A DNA stretch of 64,000 nt from Staphylococcus simulans (GCF_002902285.1 NZ_PPRU01000011.1:62001-126000), one strand, 5' to 3'. Numbered from the stretch's first letter, positions 19,482-29,902 are shown. Notes: generated by a model from the letters alone, not told the origin. Numbers and translations: made by a program.

Positions 19482-20846
19482 TTATACGTTGAAGGTAATT
19501 TTGAATGTAGTAAACGTATCAACTTCACTTTCAACTTGAATCGTACCGCCATGTAAATTCACTATATTTTGAGCAATCGATAATCCTAAACCATTACCTC
19601 CACGTTGTCTAGAACGTGATTTGTCTACGCGATAAAAACGGTCAAAGATAAAGTCTAAGTCTTTTTTAGGAATGCCTGAACCATGATCGGTAATTTCAAT
19701 AGTTGCTTGTCTATTTTTAAGTGCAGTACAAATTTCTATTCTTTTCTCTCTTGTATCATATTTAATCGCATTATCCAAAAAGATAAGCAATACTTGTTCA
19801 AGTTGATAACGATTAATATTCAGCCATATTGGTTTCACTGACGGTGTAAATGTAAAACTATAATCAGGATGTAATTGTTTGAGAGATTTTAGTCTAGATT
19901 TAATCTCGTCATTCACATCAACAGGTTCTACATCTAAAGCATCCTTATAGGTTGATTCTTTCGTTAATAGTAACAACTCTTCTACTAACTTGGTAATACG
20001 ATTCATTTCTTCGATTGTTATATCTAATGATTCTTCTAAAATTGCTGGGTCTTTCTTACCCCATCGTTGGATAAGATTTAAGTGACCTTGAATGATTTGA
20101 AGCGGTGTTCTCAGTTCGTGTGAAGCATCTTCTACGAACTGGCGTTGTTGATCAAATAGTTCTTCAATTTGAATCATCATATCGTTGAATGTATCAATCA
20201 AGTCAGTTGTTTCATCGTATTCTGTCGGTAGTTCTAACTTTTCCTGGAAACCATCTCTACGGATTTTACGCATTTTGTTAGCCATAATTGTAATAGGTTT
20301 TGCGATTTGTGCAGAAAAGATATAACTGATAGTGGCAGTAATAATAATGGCAATAATACCAAATAACACCGATAAGATGATTAATGAATGCATAACACTA
20401 TCATAACTTGCGAGCGAATGGATAATCACAGAATAACCATGAAACTTTTCAGTTTCGACTGGATGAGAAACGATTAAAAAGTTTGCATCTTTAATACGTT
20501 GCACGTAAACACTGTGATACTGAGAAGGTTCAATACCTTTTGTGCTATTAATAAAATCACTCATAGTCGATGTTTCGGTTATCTTTTGTTTGTCATTATC
20601 AAACAGAATCACTTTTTGGAAATTACCAAGTGATGCGTTTAAATCTAAAGGTTTAATATCAACCAAAGATTTCGTCGCAAGTAAAGCTGAAACGTTATCA
20701 GCACTTTTTTCTGCATCATTAATTTCACTGTCTCTTAAAGTAATGCTCAAAAAGTAAATGATGACTAAGCTGAAAATGAAAACAATCAAAAACGTAATAC
20801 TCGTAGTAATTAGCATCCATTGAGTTTTTAATTTTCGTTGCTTCAT
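19482..20846 (-). CDS. arlS: sensor histidine kinase ArlS
   Basis: A 454-aa membrane kinase. Two transmembrane segments (about 13-35 and 154-178) flank an extracytoplasmic sensor region; a HAMP domain (about 179-232), the dimerisation/phosphoacceptor helix with H243 in [11 protein letters not shown], and an ATPase domain with DHGSGIP and [11 protein letters not shown] follow. ArlRS controls adhesion, autolysis, capsule and virulence regulators in S. aureus, partly through MgrA. The signal is not defined by the sequence. It overlaps arlR by 4 nt (ATGA). Neighbours and sequence match the S. aureus locus, so the name is secure. Confidence 0.95.
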   Translation of the reverse strand: MKQRKLKTQWMLITTSITFLIVFIFSLVIIYFLSITLRDSEINDAEKSADNVSALLATKSLVDIKPLDLNASLGNFQKVILFDNDKQKITETSTMSDFINSTKGIEPSQYHSVYVQRIKDANFLIVSHPVETEKFHGYSVIIHSLASYDSVMHSLIILSVLFGIIAIIITATISYIFSAQIAKPITIMANKMRKIRRDGFQEKLELPTEYDETTDLIDTFNDMMIQIEELFDQQRQFVEDASHELRTPLQIIQGHLNLIQRWGKKDPAILEESLDITIEEMNRITKLVEELLLLTKESTYKDALDVEPVDVNDEIKSRLKSLKQLHPDYSFTFTPSVKPIWLNINRYQLEQVLLIFLDNAIKYDTREKRIEICTALKNRQATIEITDHGSGIPKKDLDFIFDRFYRVDKSRSRQRGGNGLGLSIAQNIVNLHGGTIQVESEVDTFTTFKITFNV

Positions 20847-21505
20847 TTGCGTATCACATAACCGACACCACGTACTGTTTCGATTACCTTTTCTTTACCA
20901 AACGGTTTCAATTTATTTCTCAGATAACGAATATAAACATCCACTACATTGGTTTCTACTTCGCTGTCATAACCCCAAACATGATTTAATATTTGTTCAC
21001 GTTGCAAGACATGATTTAAGTTTTCAGAAAGCAGCTGTAACAAGTCATATTCGGTTTTAGTTAATTCAACCTCTTGACCATCAATCGTAACACGAAAGGC
21101 TTCTTTATTAATTTGAATACCTTTAATGTCGATGATATCTTTAGCTGGTTGGCGTCTTAATGTTGCACGAATACGTGCTAATAGTTCTTCGATATCGAAA
21201 GGCTTTACGATATAATCATCTGCACCATAATCTAAACCTGCTACTTTATCATATGTATCACCTTTTGCTGTGATGATAATAATTGGAGTAGATTTGACTT
21301 CACGTATTCTCTTACATATTTCTAAACCATCCATATGTGGCAACATCAAATCGAGTAAGTACAGATCATATTCTTTTTTTAATGCTGTTTCTAATCCTTC
21401 TGCACCATCATTTTCAATATCAACTTCATAATTCTCATGTACTAATTCTAATTCAATGAATCGAGCTAAGTTTTGCTCATCTTCTACGATTAATATTTTT
21501 GTCAT
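20843..21505 (-). CDS. arlR: response regulator ArlR
   Basis: A 219-aa OmpR-type regulator: receiver domain (1-120) with acidic pocket ED near 8-9, phosphoacceptor D52 in [11 protein letters not shown] and the conserved lysine in [12 protein letters not shown]; winged-helix DNA-binding domain (about 125-219) ending in [12 protein letters not shown]. The start is ATG at 21505, with GAGGTG seven bases upstream; a longer frame to 21523 has no ribosome site. A TGA-TAAAAT extended -10 (plus 21525-21530) gives a very short leader. It is divergent from the Fur-controlled small RNA. Confidence 0.96.
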   Translation of the reverse strand: MTKILIVEDEQNLARFIELELVHENYEVDIENDGAEGLETALKKEYDLYLLDLMLPHMDGLEICKRIREVKSTPIIIITAKGDTYDKVAGLDYGADDYIVKPFDIEELLARIRATLRRQPAKDIIDIKGIQINKEAFRVTIDGQEVELTKTEYDLLQLLSENLNHVLQREQILNHVWGYDSEVETNVVDVYIRYLRNKLKPFGKEKVIETVRGVGYVIRK

Positions 21506-21631
21506 TGAAAGCACCTCAATCATGATTTTATCATAATCAAAACGTTTAAGAACGAATGAAACGAATCAAATGATTAATTGTGACAAAAATATGGAGTTGA
21601 ATAAAAAAGTGAAATTATTTTTGATTTCTAA

Positions 21632-21680
21632 TTGACAACCATTCTCACTAATGTATAATAGTAATTGAAAATGATTATCA
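21632..21680 (+). promoter_or_regulatory. sigma-A promoter overlapped by two Fur boxes (IsrR-like RNA)
   Basis: TTGACA at 21632-21637, a 16-nt spacer and TATAAT at 21654-21659 form a near-perfect promoter on the plus strand. Two sites match the Fur 7-1-7 palindrome TGATAATnATTATCA: 21633-21647 (TGACAACCATTCTCA, 12 of 14) over the -35 and spacer, and 21666-21680 (TGAAAATGATTATCA, 13 of 14) at the expected start point. Two boxes placed over the promoter and the start should shut transcription tightly when iron is present. Confidence 0.85.
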
Positions 21681-21834
21681 ATCACAAATGAGACATCCCC
21701 CCCACATTTCGTTCTTAATTGGATTGGTCATTTTCGATTTATCCCCTTTTATATATGCCCGTAAATACTGACGTTACACTAAAAGTAACGTGACATACTT
21801 AACCGATTCTCAATTAAGCAGAATCGGTTTTTTT
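21667..21834 (+). ncRNA. isrR: Fur-regulated, C-rich trans-acting small RNA, probable IsrR orthologue
   Basis: The promoter at 21632-21659 and the terminator at 21801-21834 define a transcript of about 168 nt with no credible ORF. It carries three unpaired-looking C-rich tracts: 21697-21703 (seven C), 21743-21746 (CCCC) and 21758-21760 (CCC). A 7-bp hairpin (21771-21777 with 21785-21791) precedes the terminator. In S. aureus the Fur-controlled RNA IsrR (about 174 nt) has C-rich regions that pair with Shine-Dalgarno sequences of mRNAs for iron-using enzymes; to my knowledge it lies between arlR and the PAP2 gene, as here. Size, position, Fur boxes and C-tracts all agree. The exact 5' end is inferred. 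Confidence 0.85.
21801..21834 (+). terminator. terminator of the IsrR-like RNA
   Basis: Perfect 10-bp stem (21801-21810 with 21820-21829) and a 7-T run (21828-21834), typical of a small-RNA 3' end. Confidence 0.92.
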
Positions 21835-21846
21835 CTATTATAAATT

Positions 21847-21883
21847 AAAAAAAGTGAGATTAAGCAGCACTTAATCTCACTTT
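21847..21883 (-). terminator. terminator after the PAP2 gene
   Basis: Perfect 14-bp stem (21851-21864 with 21870-21883), 5-nt loop and a minus-strand T-run. It ends the ctpA-GNAT-murG-PAP2 unit and faces the small RNA terminator. Confidence 0.9.
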
Positions 21884-21888
21884 AATTC

Positions 21889-22512
21889 TCATTTAGCAAA
21901 GGCTTTGAATTTACCTTTGAACAATAATGATACAGATAAAATACATACAGCACCTGCAAGTACACCTGCAATGACATCAGTAGGATAATGTACACCTAAA
22001 TAAATTCTAGACATACAAATCATCGCAATCATGAAGATGCAGAATGAAGTCATCATCACACGTGGTGTCCCGTGTAAGTAATGGCTTGAAATTGCAATCA
22101 AGCTACCGAAGAAAGATGTAGAACCTTGCGCGTGGCCACTTGGGAAACTATAGCCGCCAATTTCTACAAGTCTTAATTTAGTAGGACGCTCTCTATCAAT
22201 TGTGTTTTTCATAATTGGATTAGAGATACTTGAAACTGCCATCACAATCGCAAAGAATAAAGCTTCTATTTGCATTTTACGCATTAATAAAAATGCGACA
22301 ACACAAAGTGAAAGGCAGATCATTGACCATACTTCGCCTATCCAAGTTGCACCCATAAAAATACTAGTTGTAATGATGCTGTGTGAGGCATAAATAAAAT
22401 CATAGACTTCTGTATCAATCCAATTACCGATTCTATTTTGATGGAACACAGCAATCGCGCTGAATATCAATGTAAATACTAGAATCAGTGAAATTCTTTT
22501 AGCTCGACTCAA
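21889..22512 (-). CDS. PAP2 superfamily membrane phosphatase
   Basis: A 207-aa polytopic membrane protein with about six hydrophobic segments and all three PAP2 catalytic motifs: KNTIDRERP (K-x6-RP), FPSGH and SRIYLGVHYPTD (SR-x5-H). Such enzymes dephosphorylate phosphatidylglycerol phosphate, undecaprenyl pyrophosphate or phosphatidate on the outer face of the membrane. Its position one base after murG suggests a link to lipid-carrier recycling, but this is inference; S. aureus annotations call it pgpB-like. The start is TTG at 22512 with GAGGG upstream inside murG. Confidence 0.87.
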   Translation of the reverse strand: MSRAKRISLILVFTLIFSAIAVFHQNRIGNWIDTEVYDFIYASHSIITTSIFMGATWIGEVWSMICLSLCVVAFLLMRKMQIEALFFAIVMAVSSISNPIMKNTIDRERPTKLRLVEIGGYSFPSGHAQGSTSFFGSLIAISSHYLHGTPRVMMTSFCIFMIAMICMSRIYLGVHYPTDVIAGVLAGAVCILSVSLLFKGKFKAFAK

Positions 22513-22513
22513 C

Positions 22514-23602
22514 TCAGCTTTCCCTCGTTTCCTTTTGGTTTGTATCTTTAAGAATCTTGTCTAATAAATCTTCTTTAGTAAATAGCTGGTGATAGTTCGA
22601 CATTTGTTGTTCAATAGTTGAACGATTATTTTCAATCTCTTTTAACGCATCCATGAATTTTTGTTGAGAAGCTTCATCTTCTGGTAATGTTTGCGCATAC
22701 CCTTTAGATTGGAAATATTTTGCATTATCAATCTGATCGCCACGAGACTGGTCTAATCCTAATGGAATCAGCAACATAGGAATGTTTAATGTTAAGAATT
22801 CATAGATTGCATTAGCACCTGCTCGGCTGACTACCATGTCTGTAATCGCGAGTAAATCTGTTAATTCACTTGTCACAAATTCAAATTGACGATAACCTTC
22901 TTTTTGAATAGATGAATCAAGTAGTCCTTTACCAGTTAGATGAATGATTTGATAATCTTTTAATAATTCGTCAAGATTGCGTCGAATTAAATCATTAATC
23001 GTTTTACTGCCTAAACTGCCGCCCATGACTAATAACACTTTTTTCTCAGCGTTAAATCCTGTCAGTTGATAACCTTTTTCTTTGTTACCCTGTTTTAAGT
23101 CATCTCTAACAGTTGCACCGACAAAATCTGCTTTTGCTTTTGGCAGATATTTTAATGTATCTTCAAATGTTGTATAGATTTTATTTGCGAATTTTAGAGA
23201 AATTTTATTCGCAAGACCTGGAGTGATATCTGATTCGTGAATAATCACCGGGATATTTAATGAACGTGCCGCGATGACTACAGGTACAGATACAAATCCT
23301 CCCTTAGAAAAAAGTAAATCTGGTTTTTGTTTCTTTAAGATTTTACGTGCGTCTAAAATTCCTTTGAGTACTTTAAATACATCCTTGATATTTTCAAATG
23401 ATAAATATCTGCGTAACTTCCCGCTGGATATCGGGAAGTATGGTGTATTTGGTAATTGTGATGAAATCATATCTTTTTCAATTCCATTTTTAGAACCTAC
23501 ATAAAAAGTTTGGTAACCTCTTTCATTCGCAATTGGAATCAAACTTAAATTGACTGAAACATGTCCGACTGTTCCGCCGCCAGTAAATGCAATTTTCGTC
23601 AT
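22514..23602 (-). CDS. murG: UDP-GlcNAc : lipid I N-acetylglucosaminyltransferase
   Basis: A 362-aa GT-B glycosyltransferase that adds GlcNAc to lipid I to make lipid II at the inner membrane face. The N-terminal glycine-rich loop FTGGGTVGHV, the second loop VMGGSLGSKTIN and the nucleotide-sugar-binding stretch VSRAGANAIYEFL are characteristic. ATG at 23602 follows GAGGTA. Unlike most bacteria it is not in the division/cell-wall cluster but between a GNAT gene and a PAP2 phosphatase gene, the usual place in staphylococci. Confidence 0.96.
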   Translation of the reverse strand: MTKIAFTGGGTVGHVSVNLSLIPIANERGYQTFYVGSKNGIEKDMISSQLPNTPYFPISSGKLRRYLSFENIKDVFKVLKGILDARKILKKQKPDLLFSKGGFVSVPVVIAARSLNIPVIIHESDITPGLANKISLKFANKIYTTFEDTLKYLPKAKADFVGATVRDDLKQGNKEKGYQLTGFNAEKKVLLVMGGSLGSKTINDLIRRNLDELLKDYQIIHLTGKGLLDSSIQKEGYRQFEFVTSELTDLLAITDMVVSRAGANAIYEFLTLNIPMLLIPLGLDQSRGDQIDNAKYFQSKGYAQTLPEDEASQQKFMDALKEIENNRSTIEQQMSNYHQLFTKEDLLDKILKDTNQKETRES

Positions 23603-23619
23603 GATAAATACCTCTATTC

Positions 23620-24126
23620 TTATTTTAAAATTCTATAATAGGCATAGAATGATTCTTCCTTATCGTAAGGAGGATAATTTAAATTGGCTTCGCCTGCTTT
23701 ATGAAAACCAAATTTTTCAAATAAGTTTTGCGTACGTTGATTCGCAGCATACGTATCAGTGAGTAACACATCAACGCCGTGATCTAATGCGCGTTCAACA
23801 GCAAAGTTAAATAATGCTGTTGCTGCGCCTTTATAATTAGCAGAACCTGCAAATCTATGAATGACATAAGCATTGGTTCTATCTATCGGCCATTCTAGTT
23901 CATCATACCATTTTGATTGATTTTGGTCGATAACAATATAACCATAAATTGTATTCTCCTCTTCTAATACAAATAATGATTTATTTGTAATATCTTCCTC
24001 AAAATGCTCTAGTAATGGATAGGCTTCATCCCATTGTGGATTATTATCTTCTGCCATAATTTTTTTGGCTTCTTCTGTCAATGCGGCTACCGCATTTAAA
24101 TCTTCTTGTGATGCGTTTCTGATCAT
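23620..24126 (-). CDS. GNAT family N-acetyltransferase
   Basis: A 168-aa GNAT protein. The opening MIRNASQEDLNAVAALTEEA, the central strand-turn YGYIVIDQN and the acetyl-CoA-binding region HRFAGSANYKGAATALFNFAVERA are typical, followed by NQRTQNLFEKFGFHKAGE, the usual C-terminal strand-helix. The P-loop-like Q/R-x-x-G-x-G/A is degenerate. Substrate unknown. It lies between ctpA (13 nt upstream) and murG (17 nt downstream) in one apparent operon. Confidence 0.85.
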   Translation of the reverse strand: MIRNASQEDLNAVAALTEEAKKIMAEDNNPQWDEAYPLLEHFEEDITNKSLFVLEEENTIYGYIVIDQNQSKWYDELEWPIDRTNAYVIHRFAGSANYKGAATALFNFAVERALDHGVDVLLTDTYAANQRTQNLFEKFGFHKAGEANLNYPPYDKEESFYAYYRILK

Positions 24127-24139
24127 AAATTGTGCCCCT

Positions 24140-25606
24140 TTATTTTAATTTTTTGATTAAAGCATCTAACATTTCATCATCTTTATTCGCTTTATCTACT
24201 AACTTTTCTGCGAATTTTTGATTCGTTTCTTTATCAAATTTGCCTGTTACTGGTAATTGATTATCTTTTTGGAAATCTTCAACTGCAGATTTGAGTTTTG
24301 CATCATAGTCATTGTTTTCTTTTCCAACTTGATAATCCAAAGCTTTTAAACCAATTTTTATAGATTTGACATTTTTATCTTGATCGCCTTCTTTAAACAC
24401 TTTGTCATCAGGAATCATTGATAATGATTGATACTTAGGAGATGCAATTTCGACATCTGGTTTGATTCCTTTACCATGGATATAAGTACCGTGTGGTGTT
24501 AACCATTTCATTTCAGTATATTTTAATAACGAACCATCTGAGTATTCTTGTGTGGTTTGTACAATTCCTTTACCAAATGTCTTTTCACCATAAACCTTCG
24601 CTTTATTATAGTCTTTCATTGCACCAGTAAAGACTTCAGAAGCACTGGCTGAACCTTCATTGACAAGGATAGATACTTTCATATCTTTTGCTTCTTTTAA
24701 TGGATCGGTCGGAGTATTCACCGATTCTATTTCTTTCCCTTTTTGCAACTTCACAACCGGTTTATTTTTATCGATGAAGATATTCGACATTTTAACGGCT
24801 TCATTTAATAATCCGCCTGGATTATTACGTAAATCTAATACAATTTTTCGTACGCCTTGTTTGTGTGCTTTCATAATATTAGTTTTCAATTCAGCGGCTG
24901 TATCTTCTTGGAATTTATTAATCGTGAAGACACCAACATCGCCTTCTTTTTTGTATTCAACACTTTTAACGTGGATTTTTTCTCTTTTGATTTTAATGTT
25001 TTGTTCTTGGTTGGCACGCTTAATAGTTAACGTAACTTCAGTACCTTCTTTACCACGTACCATTTTGACTACTTCTGTCAGTGACTTACCTTTAATAGAT
25101 TTCCCATCTACTTTAGTTAAAACATCTTTGGGTTGTACACCTGCTTTTTCTGCAGGAGATCCTTTCATGGGGCTGGTTACACTGATTTCTTTATTACGTT
25201 GCTGCATTTCAGCGCCGATACCTACGAAATCACCTGAAACGTCTTCATTAAATGATTTGGTTTCATCTTTTGTCATATATTGTGAATAAGGATCTTTTAA
25301 TGATTTAACCATACCGTTAATGGCAGATTCAGATAATTTTTCTGAATCTTGTTTTTTATAGTAATCATTGGCTAATGTTTGATATGTACTTTCAACTTTA
25401 CTGAATGATTTTCTTTGTGAGTCGTCTAGCCCTGAAAATTTGTGTGCTATCGCGATTGTCGCAAAGACTGTAAGGATAATCGTTAACAACAATGCGAGTA
25501 TACTAAATGTGATGAATTTCCATCTTTTAATTTTAAAAAACTTAGGTGCCTTTTTTGAGTCTTGTTTATCTGAAGGTTGATTAGTTTCATCATTATGTTG
25601 TGTCAC
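24140..25606 (-). CDS. ctpA: carboxyl-terminal processing serine protease (S41)
   Basis: A 488-aa envelope protease. A short Ser/Asp/Lys-rich cytoplasmic tail leads into one membrane segment (about 30-55). A PDZ domain follows (about 105-190, from VSGDFVGIGAE), then the S41 core with the catalytic serine in NEGSASASEVFTGAM and lysine in GEKTFGKGIVQ, and a C-terminal peptidoglycan-binding domain (about 415-470). I chose GTG at 25606 because AAAGGGG is ten bases upstream; a frame extending to ATG at 25675 would put 23 charged residues before the tail with no ribosome site. S. aureus CtpA affects stress tolerance and virulence. First gene of the murG operon. Confidence 0.92.
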   Translation of the reverse strand: MTQHNDETNQPSDKQDSKKAPKFFKIKRWKFITFSILALLLTIILTVFATIAIAHKFSGLDDSQRKSFSKVESTYQTLANDYYKKQDSEKLSESAINGMVKSLKDPYSQYMTKDETKSFNEDVSGDFVGIGAEMQQRNKEISVTSPMKGSPAEKAGVQPKDVLTKVDGKSIKGKSLTEVVKMVRGKEGTEVTLTIKRANQEQNIKIKREKIHVKSVEYKKEGDVGVFTINKFQEDTAAELKTNIMKAHKQGVRKIVLDLRNNPGGLLNEAVKMSNIFIDKNKPVVKLQKGKEIESVNTPTDPLKEAKDMKVSILVNEGSASASEVFTGAMKDYNKAKVYGEKTFGKGIVQTTQEYSDGSLLKYTEMKWLTPHGTYIHGKGIKPDVEIASPKYQSLSMIPDDKVFKEGDQDKNVKSIKIGLKALDYQVGKENNDYDAKLKSAVEDFQKDNQLPVTGKFDKETNQKFAEKLVDKANKDDEMLDALIKKLK

Positions 25607-25720
25607 TCGGATATGCCCCTTTCTTAAATTACGTTGATGTGCATAAATAAGTTCTAGTTTGAATGGATAATTCATTTTACCAAATTCAGCACGTTCATCA
25701 ACTTATATATGGCTATATAA

Positions 25721-25753
25721 AAAATAAAAGGGCTGGTGCCTCACACCAACCCT
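25721..25753 (-). terminator. terminator of msrA-msrB-EIIA-yozE
   Basis: 10-bp stem (25729-25738 with 25744-25753, one G-U pair on the minus strand) and a T-rich tail, 11 nt after the yozE stop. Confidence 0.87.
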
Positions 25754-25764
25754 ACGTCAAAAAT

Positions 25765-25986
25765 TTAAAATTTTAACCATTCCTGATATTCATCAAATAA
25801 GTCATCAAATACATACATTGGTGAACTGATAGAAGCTTCAGTCTCTATATAGTCTGACAATGTATGAAAGTCTGACTCATGTTTTGGAAAAGCTAAATCA
25901 TCAAAAATCTGTTCTGCTAATTGACCTTTTTCATCAGGTCTGCCTCGCACAGTAAGCGCAAATTGATAAAATGAATAATCTTTCAT
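25765..25986 (-). CDS. YozE family protein (UPF0346)
   Basis: A 73-aa acidic helical protein of the YozE/SAM-like family. The N-terminal [26 protein letters not shown] and the C-terminal [14 protein letters not shown] are the conserved ends. Function not established. Its ATG shares one base with the stop of the EIIA gene, so it is translationally coupled and is the last gene before a terminator. The arrangement with msrA and msrB is conserved in S. aureus. Confidence 0.85.
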   Translation of the reverse strand: MKDYSFYQFALTVRGRPDEKGQLAEQIFDDLAFPKHESDFHTLSDYIETEASISSPMYVFDDLFDEYQEWLKF

Positions 25987-26486
25987 TAACCCATTGTCAC
26001 ATCAATTACTTTTGTTTCACTTTTAACTAATTGATCTTGCGGGTGGATATCGATTTTATCTGCTTGATCTGTATTAGTAATAATAATTGGTGAAATGACT
26101 GATTTAGCGTTATTTCCAATATAGTCTACATCAAATTCAACTAGTGGATCTCCAACTTTTACTGTATCGCCGCTTTCAACTAATACATTGAATCCTTCAC
26201 CATCTAATTGAACTGTATCTAGACCGATGTGAATTAATAATTCTAAACCGTTATCAGCTTTTAAACCTAACGCATGTTTAGTTGGGAAGATATTGTCAAC
26301 TTTACCTTCAATTGGTGAAACAACGACACCTTCGCTTGGATTAACACCGAAGCCATCACCCATCATTTTTTGCGCAAATACTGGGTCTGGAATATCTTCG
26401 ATTTTAACGTATTCACCAGAAATCGGTGCATAAACCTCGATTGACTTATCTACTTTATCCTCTTTGCCAAATAATTTTTTAAACAT
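25986..26486 (-). CDS. crr: PTS glucose-type EIIA component
   Basis: A 166-aa single-domain EIIA of the glucose family. The phosphorylated histidine is in [14 protein letters not shown] (about residue 90), and the second active-site histidine lies upstream in PTKHALGLK (about residue 75). It accepts phosphate from HPr and feeds one or more EIIBC permeases that lack an EIIA; by analogy with E. coli Crr it could also signal. No permease is encoded nearby. It starts one base after msrB, so expression is tied to oxidative repair genes, an odd but conserved pairing. Confidence 0.9.
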   Translation of the reverse strand: MFKKLFGKEDKVDKSIEVYAPISGEYVKIEDIPDPVFAQKMMGDGFGVNPSEGVVVSPIEGKVDNIFPTKHALGLKADNGLELLIHIGLDTVQLDGEGFNVLVESGDTVKVGDPLVEFDVDYIGNNAKSVISPIIITNTDQADKIDIHPQDQLVKSETKVIDVTMG

Positions 26487-26487
26487 A

Positions 26488-26922
26488 TTATTTCTCTCCT
26501 TGGTTCTTGAAATGTGGAATCAAATCACCATATCCAAGTTCTTCTAATTTATCATAAGGAATAAATTGTACAGCAGCTGAATTGATACAATATCTTAATC
26601 CGCCTGTTTCTTTTGGTCCATCATTGAAAACGTGACCTAAATGACTGTTTTCAGAACGTACTTCAGTTCTTACCATACCAAATGACTTATCTACAAGTTC
26701 AATGATATCATCGTCACTTAGAGCTTTAGAGAAGCTTGGCCAACCACAATCAGAATGAAATTTTTCTTCTGAAGTGAATAGTGGTTTGCCTGAAAGTTTA
26801 TCGATATAGATACCTTTTTCGAAATGATTCCAATATTCATTTTGGAAAGGAGGTTCTGTACCATTTTCTTGAGTAACAAGATATTCCATATCTGTTAATT
26901 CATTTTTACTTTTTTTAAGCAT
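26488..26922 (-). CDS. msrB: peptide-methionine (R)-S-oxide reductase
   Basis: Reduces the R epimer of methionine sulfoxide in proteins. At 144 aa it carries the catalytic cysteine in [11 protein letters not shown] and the conserved CGWPSFS and [10 protein letters not shown] blocks. I see no pair of CxxC motifs, so it belongs to the zinc-free MsrB class, with electrons likely from thioredoxin. It overlaps msrA by 8 nt, implying coupled translation; both epimers of the oxidised residue can then be repaired together. Confidence 0.95.
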   Translation of the reverse strand: MLKKSKNELTDMEYLVTQENGTEPPFQNEYWNHFEKGIYIDKLSGKPLFTSEEKFHSDCGWPSFSKALSDDDIIELVDKSFGMVRTEVRSENSHLGHVFNDGPKETGGLRYCINSAAVQFIPYDKLEELGYGDLIPHFKNQGEK

Positions 26923-27442
26923 TTTGCTCCCCCCAATGTCTTTCTATAAAGTCTTTTCTTCCTGAACCTTTTTGATACTGTTCATAATGCATTGGATTCT
27001 TTTTATAATAATCTTGATGATAAGATTCTGCCGGGTAAAAGTTTTTATATGGTTTTACCGGTGTGATCACAGGTTTATTAAAAATCATTTGTTCGTTTAA
27101 CTGCTGGATTTTAGATTGTGCAGCTTTTTCTTGTTCTTCGTCATGGTAGAAAATGACCGGTTGGTAACTTTCACCGCGATCGAAGAATTGTCCACCATTA
27201 TCTGTTGGATCGAACGTCTTGAAATAAACATCTAATATATTTTCAAATGAAGTGATTTCAGGATCATATTCAATTTGTACTGCTTCAACATGTCCTGTTG
27301 TGTTCGTACATACTTCTTCATAAGTTGGATTTTCTACGTGGCCGCCACTGTATCCTGATACAATATTCTTAATACCAGGATATGATGTGAATGGTTTTAC
27401 CATACACCAGAAACAACCGCCAGCTAATGTTGCATATGCCAA
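26915..27442 (-). CDS. msrA: peptide-methionine (S)-S-oxide reductase
   Basis: Reduces the S epimer of methionine sulfoxide. The 175-aa protein has the catalytic motif [11 protein letters not shown] near the N-terminus (usual form GCFWC), then the family blocks [16 protein letters not shown] and [15 protein letters not shown] at 27442 has GGAGGTA about 7 nt upstream. It is the first gene of the msrA-msrB-EIIA-yozE unit; S. aureus has several msrA copies, and this is the one next to msrB (msrA1 by position). Confidence 0.95.
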   Translation of the reverse strand: MAYATLAGGCFWCMVKPFTSYPGIKNIVSGYSGGHVENPTYEEVCTNTTGHVEAVQIEYDPEITSFENILDVYFKTFDPTDNGGQFFDRGESYQPVIFYHDEEQEKAAQSKIQQLNEQMIFNKPVITPVKPYKNFYPAESYHQDYYKKNPMHYEQYQKGSGRKDFIERHWGEQNA

Positions 27443-27546
27443 AATATTACCTCCATTCGGCGTTTAGTCAATTCTAAATTTATCATGACTGCACTTTATT
27501 TTCTATTAGTTTGCTTTAACCCGATGATTTTCATGAGAATTATCGA

Positions 27547-28383
27547 TTATTGACGCAAGACAACGAATCCTACTGCACCTTGTCCAGTATGTGTTGAAAT
27601 AACTGGTGTTGTCGTATTGATTTCAACTTCAGTATTATTTTCTTCAATCGCAAATTGTTGTTTAAACTTATCTACAAAATCTAATGCATTTGCATGAGCT
27701 AAGCCGATTTTTTTAATCGAATGATTTTCAATGAACTGAGCAAGCTCTTTTTTAATAATTTGAATACTCGACTTTTGCGTACGTGCATTATGAAGGATTT
27801 TGATTTGTCCATCATCAAGAATGCCCACTGGTTTTAAACGCATCATATTACCAATCATACCTTTAGCTTTACCGATACGTCCGCCTTTAATCAGTTGGTT
27901 TAATTGGCCAATCACTACAAAGAGTTTGATATTGCTTTGTAAATGTTTTAATTTTTTAAGAATTTCTTCTGTTGATAACCCTTCGTTATTCCATTCAACA
28001 ATATGTTCCAGTTGGAAACCAAGGCCGAATGAAATGGATTTTGAATCAATAACTGTAACTTTTGAATCAGTCATTTGACTAGCTTGATACGCAGTTTGAT
28101 ACGTACCGCTTAATCCAGATGTCATATGAATACTAATGATTTCTGAGCCGTCTTTTCCTAATTCATCGTACATTTCAATAAATTTACCAATAGGAGGTTG
28201 GCTGGTTTTGATATCTACATCTTCTTCTATTAACTCAATTACACGTTCAGAAGAAATGTCTTGTTGGTCGATATAAGATTTGCCTTCAATCGTTAAATTA
28301 AGAGGAATCACATGAACATCGTGCTCTTTTAGATATGATTGAGGTAAATCTGTTGTTGAGTCTGTGACAATTTTTTTACGCAT
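27547..28383 (-). CDS. fakB2: DegV family fatty-acid-binding protein, FakB2-like
   Basis: A 278-aa DegV-fold protein that holds a fatty acid for phosphorylation by the kinase FakA, feeding exogenous fatty acid into phospholipid. The T-S-Q-P motif at 60-63 and the C-terminal [11 protein letters not shown] (His near 262) are the carboxylate-binding elements of DegV proteins; [13 protein letters not shown] is a third conserved block. The position beside dfrA equals that of S. aureus fakB2. The ATG at 28383 is chosen over one six bases upstream because AGGAGG sits seven bases before it. FakA is not in the window. Confidence 0.88.
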   Translation of the reverse strand: MRKKIVTDSTTDLPQSYLKEHDVHVIPLNLTIEGKSYIDQQDISSERVIELIEEDVDIKTSQPPIGKFIEMYDELGKDGSEIISIHMTSGLSGTYQTAYQASQMTDSKVTVIDSKSISFGLGFQLEHIVEWNNEGLSTEEILKKLKHLQSNIKLFVVIGQLNQLIKGGRIGKAKGMIGNMMRLKPVGILDDGQIKILHNARTQKSSIQIIKKELAQFIENHSIKKIGLAHANALDFVDKFKQQFAIEENNTEVEINTTTPVISTHTGQGAVGFVVLRQ

Positions 28384-28397
28384 TTCCATACCTCCTA

Positions 28398-28910
<513 letters not shown>

Positions 28911-29864
28911 TTATACAGCGATAGGTGCTTTAATACCTGGGTGTGATTGATAATTTACAATCTCCAAGTCTTCATATTGAATATCAAAAATTGAACGATC
29001 TGTATTGATTTTTAATTGAGGTGGTTCGTAACTTGAACGACTTAATTGTTTTTTGACCGCATCGATATGATTAGAATAGATATGTGCATCACCAATCGTA
29101 TGCACAAACTCACCGACTTCTAAGCCGCATTCTTTTGCTACTAAATGTGTTAGTAAACTATAACTTGCGATATTAAATGGAACTCCTAAAAATACATCTG
29201 CACTACGTTGATATAATTGGCAACTTAGTTTGCCGTCCTGTACATAAAACTGGAACATCGTATGACATGGCGGTAATGCCATCGTATCAATTTCTGCTGG
29301 GTTCCATGCAGATACGATGTGACGTCTAGATGTAGGGTGAGTTTTGATTTGTTCGATGACTGTAGCAAGTTGATCATAATGTTGACCATCTGCACCAACC
29401 CAATCTCGCCATTGCTTACCATATACATTCCCTAAATTGCCGTGTTTTTGCGCAAAATCATCATCGTTTAGAATGCGTGATTTAAATTTTTCCATTTCTT
29501 GTTGGTAAACTTCGTTGAATGCTTCATCTTGTAATGCTCGATGTGCGAAATTCGTCATGTCCGGTCCATGATAATCTTCTGATTCAACATAGTTTTCAAA
29601 TGCCCATTCATTCCAAATATTATTGTTGTATTCTAGTAAATATTTGATATTTGTGTCGCCTTTCATAAACCAAATCAGCTCAGTCGCAATCAACTTAAAG
29701 AATACTTTTTTAGTTGTTAATAAAGGGAAGCCTTTACTTAAGTCATAGCGTGATTGATGACCGAATTTTGAAATGGTACCAGTACGTGTACGATCATCGC
29801 GTTCGTTCCCGATAGCTAAAATTTCCTTACATAGGTCATGATATGCTTCGTCGAATGAATTCAT
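28911..29864 (-). CDS. thyA: thymidylate synthase
   Basis: A 317-aa ThyA that makes dTMP from dUMP and methylenetetrahydrofolate. The nucleophilic cysteine is in [11 protein letters not shown], with [16 protein letters not shown] and the arginines of [11 protein letters not shown] binding phosphate. It carries the long insert (about 85-140) typical of Lactobacillus- and Staphylococcus-type ThyA. ATG at 29864 follows AGGAGGAG. It is first in thyA-dfrA-fakB2, so folate consumption and recycling are produced together. Confidence 0.97.
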   Translation of the reverse strand: MNSFDEAYHDLCKEILAIGNERDDRTRTGTISKFGHQSRYDLSKGFPLLTTKKVFFKLIATELIWFMKGDTNIKYLLEYNNNIWNEWAFENYVESEDYHGPDMTNFAHRALQDEAFNEVYQQEMEKFKSRILNDDDFAQKHGNLGNVYGKQWRDWVGADGQHYDQLATVIEQIKTHPTSRRHIVSAWNPAEIDTMALPPCHTMFQFYVQDGKLSCQLYQRSADVFLGVPFNIASYSLLTHLVAKECGLEVGEFVHTIGDAHIYSNHIDAVKKQLSRSSYEPPQLKINTDRSIFDIQYEDLEIVNYQSHPGIKAPIAV

Positions 29865-29902
29865 ACCTATCTCCTCCTCAAATCGTATGTATCTCCAATT
29901 AT

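Noticed and set aside
24660-25289. 209-codon plus-strand ORF opposite ctpA
   Set aside because: It lies entirely inside ctpA, has no ribosome site and shows no family likeness.
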